Source: Halosegnis longus (GTDB lineage Archaea; Halobacteriota; Halobacteria; Halobacteriales; Haloarculaceae). From it: a stretch of 64,000 nucleotides of DNA. How positions within the stretch are numbered: position 1 is the stretch's first letter; every line of letters begins with the position of its first letter. Location of the stretch: assembly GCF_009663395.1 (NCBI RefSeq), contig NZ_QKNW01000001.1:62001-126000 (forward strand), written 5' to 3'. The translations under genes were made by a program, and so were the position numbers. The notes below the pieces were generated by a model. The model saw nothing but the letters and a program-made list of their open reading frames with translations, was not told the origin of the DNA and made no database searches. Positions 42,007 to 50,739 of this stretch are shown here, in pieces.

Positions 42007-42363
42007 TTAGAACGTGATGATTTCGTAGTCGTCGTCGACGAGCGAGCGGATGCTGGGGTGGCCGTCGTTGTCGTCGATCTGGACGACGCCGGCGTCGGCG
42101 ACGGCCTCGTCGACGCCGAAGGCTCCCGAACAGTAGTCACAGGCGGAGGCGTCGGCCTTGACGCTCTGATACAGGTCGTGATAATCGTGGTCTTCGGCTT
42201 CCAGTTCCGGAATCCACTGGGTCCCTGCGCCGTCGAAGATGAGTTCGAGCTCGTCCTCGTCGTTGTCGGCGAACTCCTTTGCGGCCTCCAGCCCGTTGAC
42301 GAGGCGACCGAGGTTCGTGTGTCCGTCCGTTCCTGCCAGAATTACAACTGCTGCGTTTGCCAT
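42007..42363 (-). CDS. DsrE/DsrF-like family protein
   Basis: 118 aa from the ATG at 42363. Rossmann-like DsrE fold: AAVVILAGTDGHTNLGRLVN at the N-terminus, a LIFDGAGTQWIPEL strand-helix, and DASACDYCSGAFGVDEAV carrying a Cys-x-x-Cys. DsrE-family cysteines relay sulfur in some systems, although many haloarchaeal members are uncharacterised. A minus-strand CTTTTACC TATA-like box lies 28 bp upstream. Divergent from the disulfide reductase gene, which suggests a possible shared thiol/sulfur theme (inference). Confidence 0.78.
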   Translation of the reverse strand: MANAAVVILAGTDGHTNLGRLVNGLEAAKEFADNDEDELELIFDGAGTQWIPELEAEDHDYHDLYQSVKADASACDYCSGAFGVDEAVADAGVVQIDDNDGHPSIRSLVDDDYEIITF

Positions 42364-42387
42364 TGTACACCGACCAACGCCGGGGGA

Positions 42388-42396
42388 GGTAAAAGC
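42388..42396 (-). promoter_or_regulatory. TATA-like box for the DsrE-like gene
   Basis: GCTTTTACC on the minus strand, centred about 28 bp upstream of the ATG at 42363. Confidence 0.45.
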
Positions 42397-42487
42397 GAGT
42401 CGGGTCCCGGAACCGAGGTGTGGACAGCGTATCCCGGTGTGCAGCCGGTTACCGTAGCTTGATACCCGTGCCCGGCGACCGGCGAGT

Positions 42488-43888
42488 ATGGACGACGTGG
42501 ACTTTCTCGTCATCGGTTCCGGCTCTGGACTCGACGTGGCGAACGCGGCCGCGAGCCGCGGCCAGTCGGTCGCCGTCGTGGAGAAGGGACCGATGGGCGG
42601 AACCTGTCTGAATCGTGGCTGCATCCCATCGAAACAGCTGCTGTATCACGCCGAGGTGATGGAAACCATCGAGGAGGCGGGCGAGTTCGGTATCGACGCC
42701 GCGGTCGAGGACGTGGCCTTCGCCGACATCGTCCGCGAGGTGAACGAAGACGTGTCGGGCGACTCGGAGTCCATCCGTCGGGGGCTGGAATCGTCCGCAC
42801 GACACACCGTCTACGACGGGGAAGGACGGTTCGTCGACGACCGGACGGTCGAAGTCGTCGACGGCCCGGACGCGGGCGCGACGGTCCGCGCCGAGACGGT
42901 GCTCGTTGCCGCGGGCACCCGTCCGAGCGTGCCGGACATTGACAGACTTGACGAGGTGTCGTATCTGACGAGCACGGAGGCGCTCCAGTTGACCACGCCG
43001 CCCGAGGAGCTTGTCATCGTCGGCGGCGGCTACATCGCCGCCGAACTCGGTCACTTCTTCGAGACGTTCGGCAGCGACGTGACGATCGTCGGTAGACGGC
43101 CGAACCTCCTTCCGGAGGCCGACGAAGAGGTCGCCACGGCGTTCACCGACCGCTACGCCGACCGATTCACGCTCCACACGGGCCACGCTGCGACGCGCGT
43201 CACGGAAACCGAGACGGGTATCGAACTCGACGCGCGCCCGTACGAGTACGGCGACGACGGCGCGGGCGTCCACGGCGACCCGGTGACCGTGACCGGCGAC
43301 GAACTGCTGGTCGCGGCGGGGCGAACCCCGAACACAGACACTCTGAATCTGGACGCGACGGGCGTCGAGACCGACGACCGGGGGTACGTCGAGACGGACG
43401 AGTATCTCCAGACGGACGCGGAGGGCGTGTGGGCGCTCGGCGACATCGTCGGCGAGTATCTGTTGAAACACAGCGCGAACCACGAGGCGAAGGCCGTCGT
43501 CAGAAATCTGTTCGGCGACGACCCGGAGCCGGTGGCGTACGACGCGATGCCGTTTGCCGTCTTCGCCTCGCCCGAGGTCGCCGGCGTCGGCGCGACGGAG
43601 GCCGACCTCGACGGCGACTACGCGGTCCGGACCTACGAGTACGGCGACACCGCGCGGGGGGATGCGATGCACGCCGACGGCTTCGTGAAGGTCATCATCG
43701 ACCTGGAGGGGGCGATTCTCGGCTGTCACATCATCGGGCCGGAGGCGTCGAACCTGATTCAGGAGGTCGTCGTCGCGATGACCGCCGGCTCGGGGACGGT
43801 GCGGGATATCCGCGAGGCGATCCACATCCACCCGGCGCTGTCGGAGGTCGTCCAGCGCGCGTTCTCGGGGTCCTTCTCCCGCCCCTGA
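42488..43888 (+). CDS. Mycothione/bis-gamma-glutamylcystine reductase-like flavoprotein disulfide reductase
   Basis: 466 aa class I pyridine nucleotide-disulfide oxidoreductase. FAD loop VIGSGSGLDVANAAASRG, redox disulfide MGGTCLNRGCIPSKQLLYH, NAD(P) loop VIVGGGYIAAELGHFFE, the EYLLKHSANHEAKAVVRNL segment, and the interface His in HIHPALSEVVQRAF. Several motifs (GSGSG start, YLLKHxANHEA, YGDTARGDAM, IHPALxEVV) match mycothione reductase better than dihydrolipoyl dehydrogenase, and no 2-oxoacid dehydrogenase genes are near. Haloarchaea use gamma-glutamylcysteine, and Halobacterium has a bis-gamma-glutamylcystine reductase of this superfamily, so that is my preferred role. Confidence 0.75.
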   Translation: MDDVDFLVIGSGSGLDVANAAASRGQSVAVVEKGPMGGTCLNRGCIPSKQLLYHAEVMETIEEAGEFGIDAAVEDVAFADIVREVNEDVSGDSESIRRGLESSARHTVYDGEGRFVDDRTVEVVDGPDAGATVRAETVLVAAGTRPSVPDIDRLDEVSYLTSTEALQLTTPPEELVIVGGGYIAAELGHFFETFGSDVTIVGRRPNLLPEADEEVATAFTDRYADRFTLHTGHAATRVTETETGIELDARPYEYGDDGAGVHGDPVTVTGDELLVAAGRTPNTDTLNLDATGVETDDRGYVETDEYLQTDAEGVWALGDIVGEYLLKHSANHEAKAVVRNLFGDDPEPVAYDAMPFAVFASPEVAGVGATEADLDGDYAVRTYEYGDTARGDAMHADGFVKVIIDLEGAILGCHIIGPEASNLIQEVVVAMTAGSGTVRDIREAIHIHPALSEVVQRAFSGSFSRP

Positions 43889-44338
43889 TTACTCCTCGGC
43901 GGCGGCAAACTCCACGAGCGTGAGGTCGCGGTCGAGCATGCAGTAGTCGTGTGGCGGCTCGCCCTCGACCTCGGCGATGCGGTACTCGGCGTCGAACGAC
44001 GCGCCGGCCGGCTCGCAGAACTCGTGGCTCGGACACCCCGTGTGCGGGCAGGGACCGGCGAGTTCGGCCGTCGAGCCGGCGTACGCCGACTTCGAGAGCA
44101 CGTTCGCCCGAATCGGCGCGGGCGTCACCTCGACTGCCTGTACCCCTTCGTCGTGGACCGCACAGTCGAGCGTCTGCGTGTTCTCGCGCACCGTCTCGAC
44201 GGTGTAGCGGCGACCCTCGGTCAGATTGAGACACTGGTCGCGGTAGGGACACCCCTCGCAGGCCGTCGCCTCCCCGCCGTAGACGAACTCGGTCCCCGGC
44301 TCGGCGAGCCGTGTCCCGATGAGCGTGACCGTAGTCAT
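43889..44338 (-). CDS. UPF0179 family archaeal protein
   Basis: 149 aa. Cysteine-rich: EATACEGCPYRDQCLNL, LDCAVHD, GPCPHTGCPSHEFCEPAG and DYCMLDR give about ten Cys, as in the archaeal UPF0179 family. The Cys pairs suggest metal binding. Function unknown across the family. Its stop abuts that of the disulfide reductase gene (convergent). Confidence 0.85.
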   Translation of the reverse strand: MTTVTLIGTRLAEPGTEFVYGGEATACEGCPYRDQCLNLTEGRRYTVETVRENTQTLDCAVHDEGVQAVEVTPAPIRANVLSKSAYAGSTAELAGPCPHTGCPSHEFCEPAGASFDAEYRIAEVEGEPPHDYCMLDRDLTLVEFAAAEE

Positions 44339-44363
44339 AGCCGACGAGAGGCGTCCCGCGACC

Positions 44364-44774
44364 CTAAAGCTCCCGTTCCGGGGAGTCGGTTGCTCCGTCG
44401 CGGCCGGTCAGTTCGTCCAGCTTCGCGAAGTACGTCTCGCGAGGCACCTGATACAGTCGGCGGTAGTCGACATCTCCCTCGGTGAAGCGGGCGGCGAGGT
44501 CGCGTGCGCCAGCCAGCGCGCTGTCGCGCGAGGGGAACGTCTCGTCGTCGCGGGCGACCTCCGGCTCCAGATACAGGGTGACGTACCACGGGGTGTCGGG
44601 GGAGGGGTCGCGCTCGGCTCCGGGCCGGCGCGTCCGCTTGCCCTGCGTGATGTAGATGGTCGGCAGACAGGCCGCCGGGAAGCTGCTGCCGTTGAACACG
44701 TCCGGACGGTACGCCCACACGAGCTTCGTCTCTCCGTCGTTCCAGCGGTCCCACCCGTCGGGGAGGTCATCCAT
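44364..44774 (-). CDS. DUF5820-like haloarchaeal protein
   Basis: 136 aa starting MDDLPDGWDRWNDGETKLVW. Conserved-looking motifs include YRPDVFNGSSFPAACLPTIY and TPWYVTLYLEPE. This is a known haloarchaea-specific hypothetical family, as far as I recall DUF5820. No catalytic motif visible. It lies upstream of the UPF0179 gene on the same strand with a 25-nt gap, so the two may be cotranscribed. Confidence 0.65.
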   Translation of the reverse strand: MDDLPDGWDRWNDGETKLVWAYRPDVFNGSSFPAACLPTIYITQGKRTRRPGAERDPSPDTPWYVTLYLEPEVARDDETFPSRDSALAGARDLAARFTEGDVDYRRLYQVPRETYFAKLDELTGRDGATDSPEREL

Positions 44775-44854
44775 ACCGGTGGTTCGCCGGCCGACACAAT
44801 CAGTACGGCGGTCCGGGGTGTGGCTTCTTGTCGCCGGAACGCGTGGGCCAGCCC

Positions 44855-45229
44855 ATGCAGTTCGAGGTCGAGACGGACGAGGACACGAGCGTCACCGACA
44901 TCACCGACGAGGTCTCCGGAGCAGTCCCGACTGGGCGCAACGGAACCGTCTCGGTGTTCGTCCCGCACACGACGGCGGGCGTCGTCATCAACGAGGCGGA
45001 GCCGCGGCTCGAAGCCGACATCGCGCGGTTCGTCGGCGGCATGGTCCCCGACGCCGAGTGGCACCACGACGAAGTCGACGACAACGCACGGGCACACCTC
45101 GCCTCGATGGTCCTCGGCCGGGACGTGACGGTTCCGGTCATGGACGGTGCACTCGACATCGGCCGGTATCAGTCTCTCCTGCTCGTCGACTGTGACGGGC
45201 CGCGGGTCCGGAGCGTCGACGTGGTGTGA
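44855..45229 (+). CDS. YjbQ/UPF0047 family protein (secondary thiamine-phosphate synthase type)
   Basis: 124 aa from the ATG at 44855 (MQFEVETDEDTSVTD). The family motifs are present: VSVFVPHTTAGVVINEAEP (conserved His and Asn), EWHHDEVDDNARAHLASMVL, and VPVMDGALDIGRYQSLLLVD. YjbQ proteins form small trimers with a His-rich pocket. E. coli YjbQ can substitute weakly for thiamine-phosphate synthase, but the real role is unclear. Confidence 0.88.
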   Translation: MQFEVETDEDTSVTDITDEVSGAVPTGRNGTVSVFVPHTTAGVVINEAEPRLEADIARFVGGMVPDAEWHHDEVDDNARAHLASMVLGRDVTVPVMDGALDIGRYQSLLLVDCDGPRVRSVDVV

Positions 45230-45268
45230 GTCCCCCACGGCTTTGTCGCGAGCAGCCGTACGTGGGGT

Positions 45269-46699
45269 ATGGACACTGCCGTCGTCTGGTTTCGGCGCGA
45301 TTTGCGACTTCACGACAACGAGACGCTCGCCCGCGCGGTCGCGGACGCGGACCGCGTCGTCCCGCTGTACGTCTTCGACGATAGCGAGTACGCCGACTCG
45401 CGCTACATCGACGAACCGAAGACCGGTGAGTACCGCGCCCAGTTCGTCCGCGAGTCCGTCGCCGACCTCCGCGCGAACCTCCGGGCCCGTGGCGGCGACC
45501 TGCTCGTGCGCCACGGCGACCCGACCGACCTCGTCCCGGCGGTGGCAGCCGAGCACGACGCCGACGCGGTCTACTTCCAGACGATGCCCGCGACCGAGGA
45601 GCTGACGACGGAGAACGCGACGAAGGCCGCCCTCGCGGATGCGGGAATCCCGACCGAACGGTTCTGGACCCACACGCTGTATCACCTCAACGACCTGCCC
45701 ACGGGGGTCGATTCCATCGACGACACGTACACGCCGTGGCGCAAGGAAGTCGAGCGCGAGGCGACGGTTCGCGACACCACCGAGACCCCGGCGAGCGTCG
45801 AGACGCCGGACCTCGATGTCGGCGGGATTCCGACGCTCGCCGACCTGGGGCGGTCGGAGTCGGAGCCGGACGACCGGCGAGCAATCGACCACCGGGGCGG
45901 CGAGTCCGCGGGCCGCGAGCGCGCTCAGACGTACATCTGGGAGGAGGACCGCCTGCGCGAGTACAAGGAGACCCGCAACGGGCTGCTCGGCGCGGACTAC
46001 TCCTCGAAGTTCTCGGCGTGGCTGTCACAGGGATGTCTCTCGCCCCGGTGGCTCCACGAACAGGTCGAGGAGTACGAGACCGAGCGCGTCTCGAACGACT
46101 CGACCTACTGGCTCATCTTCGAGTTGCTGTGGCGCGATTTCTTCCAGTTCCAGTTCATCAAACACGGCGGCGACTTCTTCGGACCACAAGGGATTCGCGG
46201 CCGCGACGCGGGCAAGGAGTGGCGACGCGACGAACAGGCCTTCGAGCGGTGGGCCGCCGGCGAGACGGGCGTCCCGTTCGTGGACGCGAACATGCGGGAA
46301 CTGAACGAGACGGGGTACATGTCGAACCGCGGCCGCCAGAACGTCGCCTCCTTCCTCACCGACGTGCTCGAAGTCGACTGGCGGTGGGGTGCGGCGTACT
46401 TCGAATCCCGGCTCGTCGACTACGACGTGTGCTCGAACTGGGGCAACTGGGCGTATCAGTCCGGCGTCGGCAACGACTCGCGGGACAACTATTTCAACGT
46501 CCTCGGGCAGGGGGAACGGTACGACTCCGGGGCGGCGTACATCAGCCACTGGCTTCCCGAACTCGCCGAGCTACCGGCGGAGTACGCCCACCGACCGTGG
46601 AAGCTGAGCGACGAGGAGCAGGCGCGCCACGGCGTACAGGTCGGAATCGACTACCCGCGGCCGATGGTCGACATCGAAGAGTGGTATCGGATGCACTAG
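45269..46699 (+). CDS. DASH-type cryptochrome / photolyase-family protein
   Basis: 476 aa. N-terminal antenna domain (AVVWFRRDLRLHDNETLARA), then the FAD-binding helical domain with LLGADYSSKFSAWLSQGCLS, a WRDFFQFQFIKHGGDFFGPQ segment, ANMRELNETGYMSNRGRQN and NWGNWAYQSGVGNDSRDNYF. These motifs are of the cryptochrome-DASH branch, which repairs cyclobutane dimers in single-stranded or looped DNA and may sense blue light. Suits an organism exposed to strong sun. The stop overlaps the convergent DUF7522-like gene. Confidence 0.9.
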   Translation: MDTAVVWFRRDLRLHDNETLARAVADADRVVPLYVFDDSEYADSRYIDEPKTGEYRAQFVRESVADLRANLRARGGDLLVRHGDPTDLVPAVAAEHDADAVYFQTMPATEELTTENATKAALADAGIPTERFWTHTLYHLNDLPTGVDSIDDTYTPWRKEVEREATVRDTTETPASVETPDLDVGGIPTLADLGRSESEPDDRRAIDHRGGESAGRERAQTYIWEEDRLREYKETRNGLLGADYSSKFSAWLSQGCLSPRWLHEQVEEYETERVSNDSTYWLIFELLWRDFFQFQFIKHGGDFFGPQGIRGRDAGKEWRRDEQAFERWAAGETGVPFVDANMRELNETGYMSNRGRQNVASFLTDVLEVDWRWGAAYFESRLVDYDVCSNWGNWAYQSGVGNDSRDNYFNVLGQGERYDSGAAYISHWLPELAELPAEYAHRPWKLSDEEQARHGVQVGIDYPRPMVDIEEWYRMH

Positions 46700-47070
46700 C
46701 TGTAGTGTTGTTCTGCGAGCGTGAGCAGCGCACGCGGTGACACCTCGGTGTCGGTACCGAAGGCGACGAAGACGCCGTCGCTCACGTCGCCCGTGGGCCA
46801 GAAGTGCGCGACGAGTCCGTCCTCAAACAGTCGGAGCTTCCCCCTGATTTCCCCAAGCTCGTGAAACAGCGACTCCTGGAACGGCTGTTCGATGTCCTGT
46901 AACACCACGTCGTCGTGGATATCATCGAAGTCGACGGTAGTGTATGCATCGGTGGCGTCTTCGTCGATGTAGTGGATCTCGTAGCTACCCTCGTTGTACG
47001 TCGCCACGACGCGTAGCCCGTCGCCGTGTCGCTCGCGCAACTGCTCTACGAGTGCCGTCGCCTCGCTCAC
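46696..47070 (-). CDS. DUF7522-like small haloarchaeal protein (paralogue 2)
   Basis: 124 aa, GTG start. Helix ALVEQLRERHGDGLRVVATY, then EIHYIDEDATDAYTTVDFDD, and the C-terminal half GKLRLFEDGLVAHFWPTGDV. Shares architecture with the protein at 41083-41454. Unknown function. Convergent, 3' end overlapping the cryptochrome stop. Confidence 0.65.
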   Translation of the reverse strand: MSEATALVEQLRERHGDGLRVVATYNEGSYEIHYIDEDATDAYTTVDFDDIHDDVVLQDIEQPFQESLFHELGEIRGKLRLFEDGLVAHFWPTGDVSDGVFVAFGTDTEVSPRALLTLAEQHYS

Positions 47071-47144
47071 TGTTGCTCACCGTGTATGTCCATACCACGG
47101 ATAACACGCGGCCCGTTGATAAGGTCGGTGGGCAGTCGTGGAGA

Positions 47145-49133
47145 TTACTCCTCGTCGCGGCCGTACATCTCCTCAATTTTGTGGTCGTACTCCTCCATCA
47201 CGTTCCGGCGCTTGAGCTTCATCGACGGCGTGAGCATGTCGTTGTCGGGCGTCCACTCGACGCCGACCAGCCGGAACTCCTTGATCTGTTCGTGTTTCGA
47301 CAGCGACTCGTTCACCTCGTCCACCTCGGCTTGGACCCACTCGCGGACGCGCTCGTCGGCCGCGATGGCCTCCTCGTCGTCGGGCAGGTCGATGTCGTTC
47401 TTGTCGGCCCAGCGTTCGAGCGCCTCCATGTCCGGGACGAACAGCGCCGCGATGAACTTCTCGTTGTCGCCGACGACCATCGCCTGTGCGATGCGTTCGC
47501 TGGTGGCGAACTCGTCTTCGATCGGACCGGGCGCGACGTTTTTCCCCGTGTCGAGGACGATGAGCTGTTTGAGTCGGTCGTGATAGACGAGATAGCCGTC
47601 GTCTGCCGCCTCGATGATGTCGCCCGAGCGGAACCACGGCTCGTCGCCCTCGCCCTCTTCCGGGTCGGTGAAGGCGCTCTCCGTCGCGTCCGGGCGGTTC
47701 CAGTAGCCGTCGGTGACGTTCGGCCCGCGAAGCAGGAGTTCACCGATTTCGCCCTCGGCTTTCGCCTTCTGGTCGCCCGAGACGACCGACGGGTCGAGCT
47801 TCGCCTCCATCTCCGTCAGCGGCGGACCGAGCGTCCCCGACCGGAGGTCGTCCGGCGGGTTCGTCGACACGACTGGGGAGGTCTCCGTCAGCCCGTACCC
47901 CTCGTGGATGGGTAGCCCCATCCCCTCGAACAGCTCGGCGAGCCGCTGGGAGAGCGAGCCGCCCCCGGAGATGAACATCTCGATGTTGCCGCCCATCGTC
48001 TCCTTCACCGAGGAGTAGACGAGTCGGTCGGCGAGGGCGTGTTTCGCCCGGAGACCGAGTCCCGGATTCTCCGCGCGTGCGTAATCGCGTGCGACGCCGA
48101 TGGACCACTCGAAGATGGACTCGCTCACGTCCGAGCCGCTTGCCTGCTCGCGCATCGTCGCGAAGACGCGCTCGTAGATGCGCGGGACGGAGGTCGCGGA
48201 GGTCGGTTTCACCGTCGCGAGGTCGTCTGCAATCGTGTCCGTCGACTCGGCGTACGCGACCGTCGCGCCCGAGGCGAACATGACGAAGTGACCGGACGTG
48301 CGCTCGTACACGTGCGCGAGCGGGAGGAACGAGAGCGCGCGGGTGTCGGTACTGAGCGTCGGTACGTCGTCGTCCCGGTCGGGCCGGTCGGCGAAGCGCC
48401 GCCGGACCTGATTCACGTTCGCGCGGAAGTTCCGGTGTGTCAGTTGGACGCCCTTCGGCTTGCCCGTCGTGCCGGAGGTGTAGATGAGCGACGCGAGGTC
48501 GTCCATCGACTGCTCGTCGAGCCACCCCTCGAACGCCGCGTCGTCGTACGCCTCGCTGCCCTGCTCGTACACCTCGCCCAGCGAGAGGATGTCGTCGCGG
48601 TCCTCGTGACCCTCGAACTCGTCGATGACGACGATGAACTCCAGGTCGAGGTCCTCCTCGATTTCGAGCAGCGTGTCGAGCAGCTCGGCGTTCTCACAGA
48701 CGACGCCGGTCGCGCTCGGGTCGTCGAGCAGATACTGGGTCTGCTCTGCCGACGACTCCGTGTAGACGGTCGTGACGGTCGCGCCGGCGGACAACAGCGC
48801 GAGGTCGGACTGCGCCCACTCCATGCGCGTGTTGGCGTAGATGCCGACGCGGTCGTCGTGTTCGACGCCCAGCTCGCGGAACCCGGCCGCGAGCGAGCGG
48901 ACGATGTCGGCCAGCTCGTCGTACGTGACGGACGCAAACTCACCGGTCGTCGCGGTCGGGAGCACGTCCGGCGTGAGCGAGCGGTCGTAGACCCCACCCT
49001 TGTACCACTGGGCGTCGCGCGGGCCGTTCCGGTCGACGCTGTCGAAGAACATTCGGGGGATAGTGGTCTCGCCGATGCTGGGGTCCGAGTAGGAGGATTC
49101 CGCGCGGAACCACTCGGTATCTGTCTCAATCAT
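47145..49133 (-). CDS. Long-chain fatty acid-CoA ligase (AMP-forming)
   Basis: 662 aa ANL-superfamily enzyme. AMP/phosphate motif LASLIYTSGTTGKPKGVQLT, the second core motif GYGLTETSPVVSTNP, the Asp-containing WFRSGDIIEAADDGYLVYHD hinge, and LIVLDTGKNVAPGPIEDEF. Length and motifs match FACS/FadD-type long-chain acyl-CoA synthetases. Activates carboxylates to acyl-CoA for beta-oxidation, consistent with the hydroxyacyl-CoA dehydrogenase gene 3 kb away. Substrate chain length is not readable. Single-gene unit. Confidence 0.9.
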   Translation of the reverse strand: MIETDTEWFRAESSYSDPSIGETTIPRMFFDSVDRNGPRDAQWYKGGVYDRSLTPDVLPTATTGEFASVTYDELADIVRSLAAGFRELGVEHDDRVGIYANTRMEWAQSDLALLSAGATVTTVYTESSAEQTQYLLDDPSATGVVCENAELLDTLLEIEEDLDLEFIVVIDEFEGHEDRDDILSLGEVYEQGSEAYDDAAFEGWLDEQSMDDLASLIYTSGTTGKPKGVQLTHRNFRANVNQVRRRFADRPDRDDDVPTLSTDTRALSFLPLAHVYERTSGHFVMFASGATVAYAESTDTIADDLATVKPTSATSVPRIYERVFATMREQASGSDVSESIFEWSIGVARDYARAENPGLGLRAKHALADRLVYSSVKETMGGNIEMFISGGGSLSQRLAELFEGMGLPIHEGYGLTETSPVVSTNPPDDLRSGTLGPPLTEMEAKLDPSVVSGDQKAKAEGEIGELLLRGPNVTDGYWNRPDATESAFTDPEEGEGDEPWFRSGDIIEAADDGYLVYHDRLKQLIVLDTGKNVAPGPIEDEFATSERIAQAMVVGDNEKFIAALFVPDMEALERWADKNDIDLPDDEEAIAADERVREWVQAEVDEVNESLSKHEQIKEFRLVGVEWTPDNDMLTPSMKLKRRNVMEEYDHKIEEMYGRDEE

Positions 49134-49208
49134 TGCTTACAGACTCCTCTACGGGCTAGGGCTTCAATCTACGCCCTCGGAGCCTCCGGGGGCGGCCGGA
49201 AAATCGGG

Positions 49209-49646
49209 TCAGTCGATGTCGATGCGGTGGCTGTCGACCGGCTCGTCGACTGGGAGGTGGATGTCGAGGACGCCGTTCTGGTAGCTCGCCTCGATGCTCT
49301 CTGCGTCGATGGTGCCGGGGACGTACAGGGATTCGCTCACGCGTCGCGAGCGGCTGTGTGTGCCGTGTTCGTCGTTCGTCTCGACTTCGTTGGTCGCGGT
49401 CAGGGTGAGCCGACCGTCGTCGAATCGGAGGTCGATATCCTCGGTATCGAAGCCGGGGAGGTCCGCCACGATGCGGTAATCCTCGCCGTCGGCCTCGAGC
49501 GTCAACAGCCCGTATCGGTCCGCGGCCGACCGCTGGGGCCGCCACGACCGCACGTCGCCGACGCTGTCCGCCATCGACTGGCGCATCCGGTCCATCAGTT
49601 CCTCCATCTCGCTGAACATCTCGAACGAACTACGTCGGGTACTCAT
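49209..49646 (-). CDS. hsp20: Hsp20/alpha-crystallin small heat shock protein
   Basis: 145 aa from the ATG at 49646 (MSTRRSSFEMFSEMEELMDR), preceded by a minus-strand TTTATGAT box (49665-49672). The alpha-crystallin domain contains DYRIVADLPGFDTEDIDLRF, ESLYVPGTIDAESIEASYQN and NGVLDIHLP. The last Val-x-Ile-like motif is only loosely represented at the C-terminus (SHRIDID). An ATP-independent chaperone that binds unfolding proteins, often heat- or salt-induced. Confidence 0.9.
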   Translation of the reverse strand: MSTRRSSFEMFSEMEELMDRMRQSMADSVGDVRSWRPQRSAADRYGLLTLEADGEDYRIVADLPGFDTEDIDLRFDDGRLTLTATNEVETNDEHGTHSRSRRVSESLYVPGTIDAESIEASYQNGVLDIHLPVDEPVDSHRIDID

Positions 49647-49736
49647 GTTTTCTTTCACCAACTATCATAAAGGACCGCTGCGGGCTTAACCCTCGCGAGA
49701 GCCGTGATAGCACGCGCTCGGCGGTTGAGAAGTATG

Positions 49737-49811
49737 TGCACCATTAGGGATTTGAACCCTAGTCCTCGCCTCGAAAGGGCAAGATGATTGGCCGGACTAC
49801 ACCAATGGTGC
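49737..49811 (-). tRNA. tRNA-Glu (anticodon UUC)
   Basis: 75 nt on the minus strand. Acceptor arms GCACCAT / ATGGTGC with discriminator A, anticodon stem TTGCC / GGCGA around the loop CTTTCGA (anticodon TTC), and a T-arm with the GGTTCAAATCC loop. No CCA encoded and no intron. A TTTATTCAT box (minus, 49835-49843) lies about 28 bp upstream. Confidence 0.93.
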
Positions 49812-49834
49812 GCACTTCGGGGTAGTGGGGAGGT

Positions 49835-49843
49835 ATGAATAAA
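49835..49843 (-). promoter_or_regulatory. TATA-like box for tRNA-Glu
   Basis: ATTTATTCAT-type box on the minus strand, about 28 bp before the first base of the tRNA. Confidence 0.5.
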
Positions 49844-49914
49844 TGCTTCCTTCTCGGGTGGGGGCGCGACCGCAACCGCCGGCGGGCGCGAGCGTACGGC
49901 TGCTCGCGCACCGC

Positions 49915-50739
49915 TCACTCGCGCACGACCGGCGCGGCGACGGAGCCGACGGACTCGACTACTGCCTCGACGGTGTCGCCGGGGTCGATGTGGGCTGCGC
50001 CGGGAGTTCCGGTCGAGAAGAGGTCGCCGGGGCGGAGCGTCGCGACCCGCGAGTGGAACGCGACCACCTCGCGGGGCGAAAACAGCATGTTCCCGACGCG
50101 GTTCGCGGCGCGTTGCTCCCCGTTATACCGCGTCTCGACGGTGAGCGAGTCGAGCTTCAACGGCTCGTCGGGCACGGCAATCGCGCGACCGGGAACGAGG
50201 AACGTATCGTAGCTCTTCGCGCGCGTCAGAAACCGTGGATTCCGCCGGAGCACGTCCTCGGCGGTCATATCGATGAGCGGGAGGTAGCCGGCGACGACAT
50301 CGTCAACGTCGGCTTCTGAAACGTTTCGTCAGGTGCGCCCGACAACGACACCGAGTTCACCCTCGGCCGTGACCCGCTCCGTCTCGCTCGGCGGCGGGAG
50401 CCGAATCGGGCCGCCGGGCGCGGTGAGTGCGCTCTGCGGCTTGAGGAAGCTGGCCGGCTCCTCGGGACCGTCCTCGTCTAACTCGCCCGCGTGTTCGACG
50501 TAGTTCAGCCCGATACCCCAGAGTTTGCCGAACGCAGCGAGCGGCGCGCCGAACGCGAGACTCGATTCGCTCGTCCGTGTGGCCGTCGCGTCGTCGGGGG
50601 ACCCGAGTGTCCCCGCGGCAGCACGCGGGAGGGCGTCACGCACGGAATCGAGGTCGGGATGGACCGAATCGAGTGGCACGTATCCTTCGTCGTCACCGAG
50701 CAGCGGGTCGCCGGTCGCGGTGCGGGCGAGATATCTCAT
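49915..50739 (-). pseudogene. Fumarylacetoacetate hydrolase family protein interrupted by an in-frame TGA
   Basis: One reading frame from the ATG at 50739 runs to TGA at 50329-50331 and continues open in the same frame to 49915 (275 codons in total). Both sides are FAH-family: LWGIGLNYVEHAGELDEDGP, then ETERVTAEGELGVVVGRT (metal-binding Glu residues), the stop, then VSEADVDDVVAGYLPLIDMT (metal-binding Asp) and LFSTGTPGAAHIDPGDTVEA. Only this one codon breaks an otherwise intact gene. It is the last gene of the SDR-cupin-FAH operon (ATGA overlap with the cupin). Either a recent nonsense mutation, a sequencing error, or stop readthrough. Confidence 0.85.

Noticed and set aside
48039-49670. A 543-codon plus-strand open frame
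   Set aside because: Antisense shadow of the acyl-CoA ligase and Hsp20 genes; Arg/Val-rich with no domains.
50329-50331. TGA in the FAH gene as a selenocysteine codon
   Set aside because: Haloarchaea are not known to use selenocysteine, the family has no conserved Cys or Sec at this place, and I see no stem-loop typical of a SECIS element.
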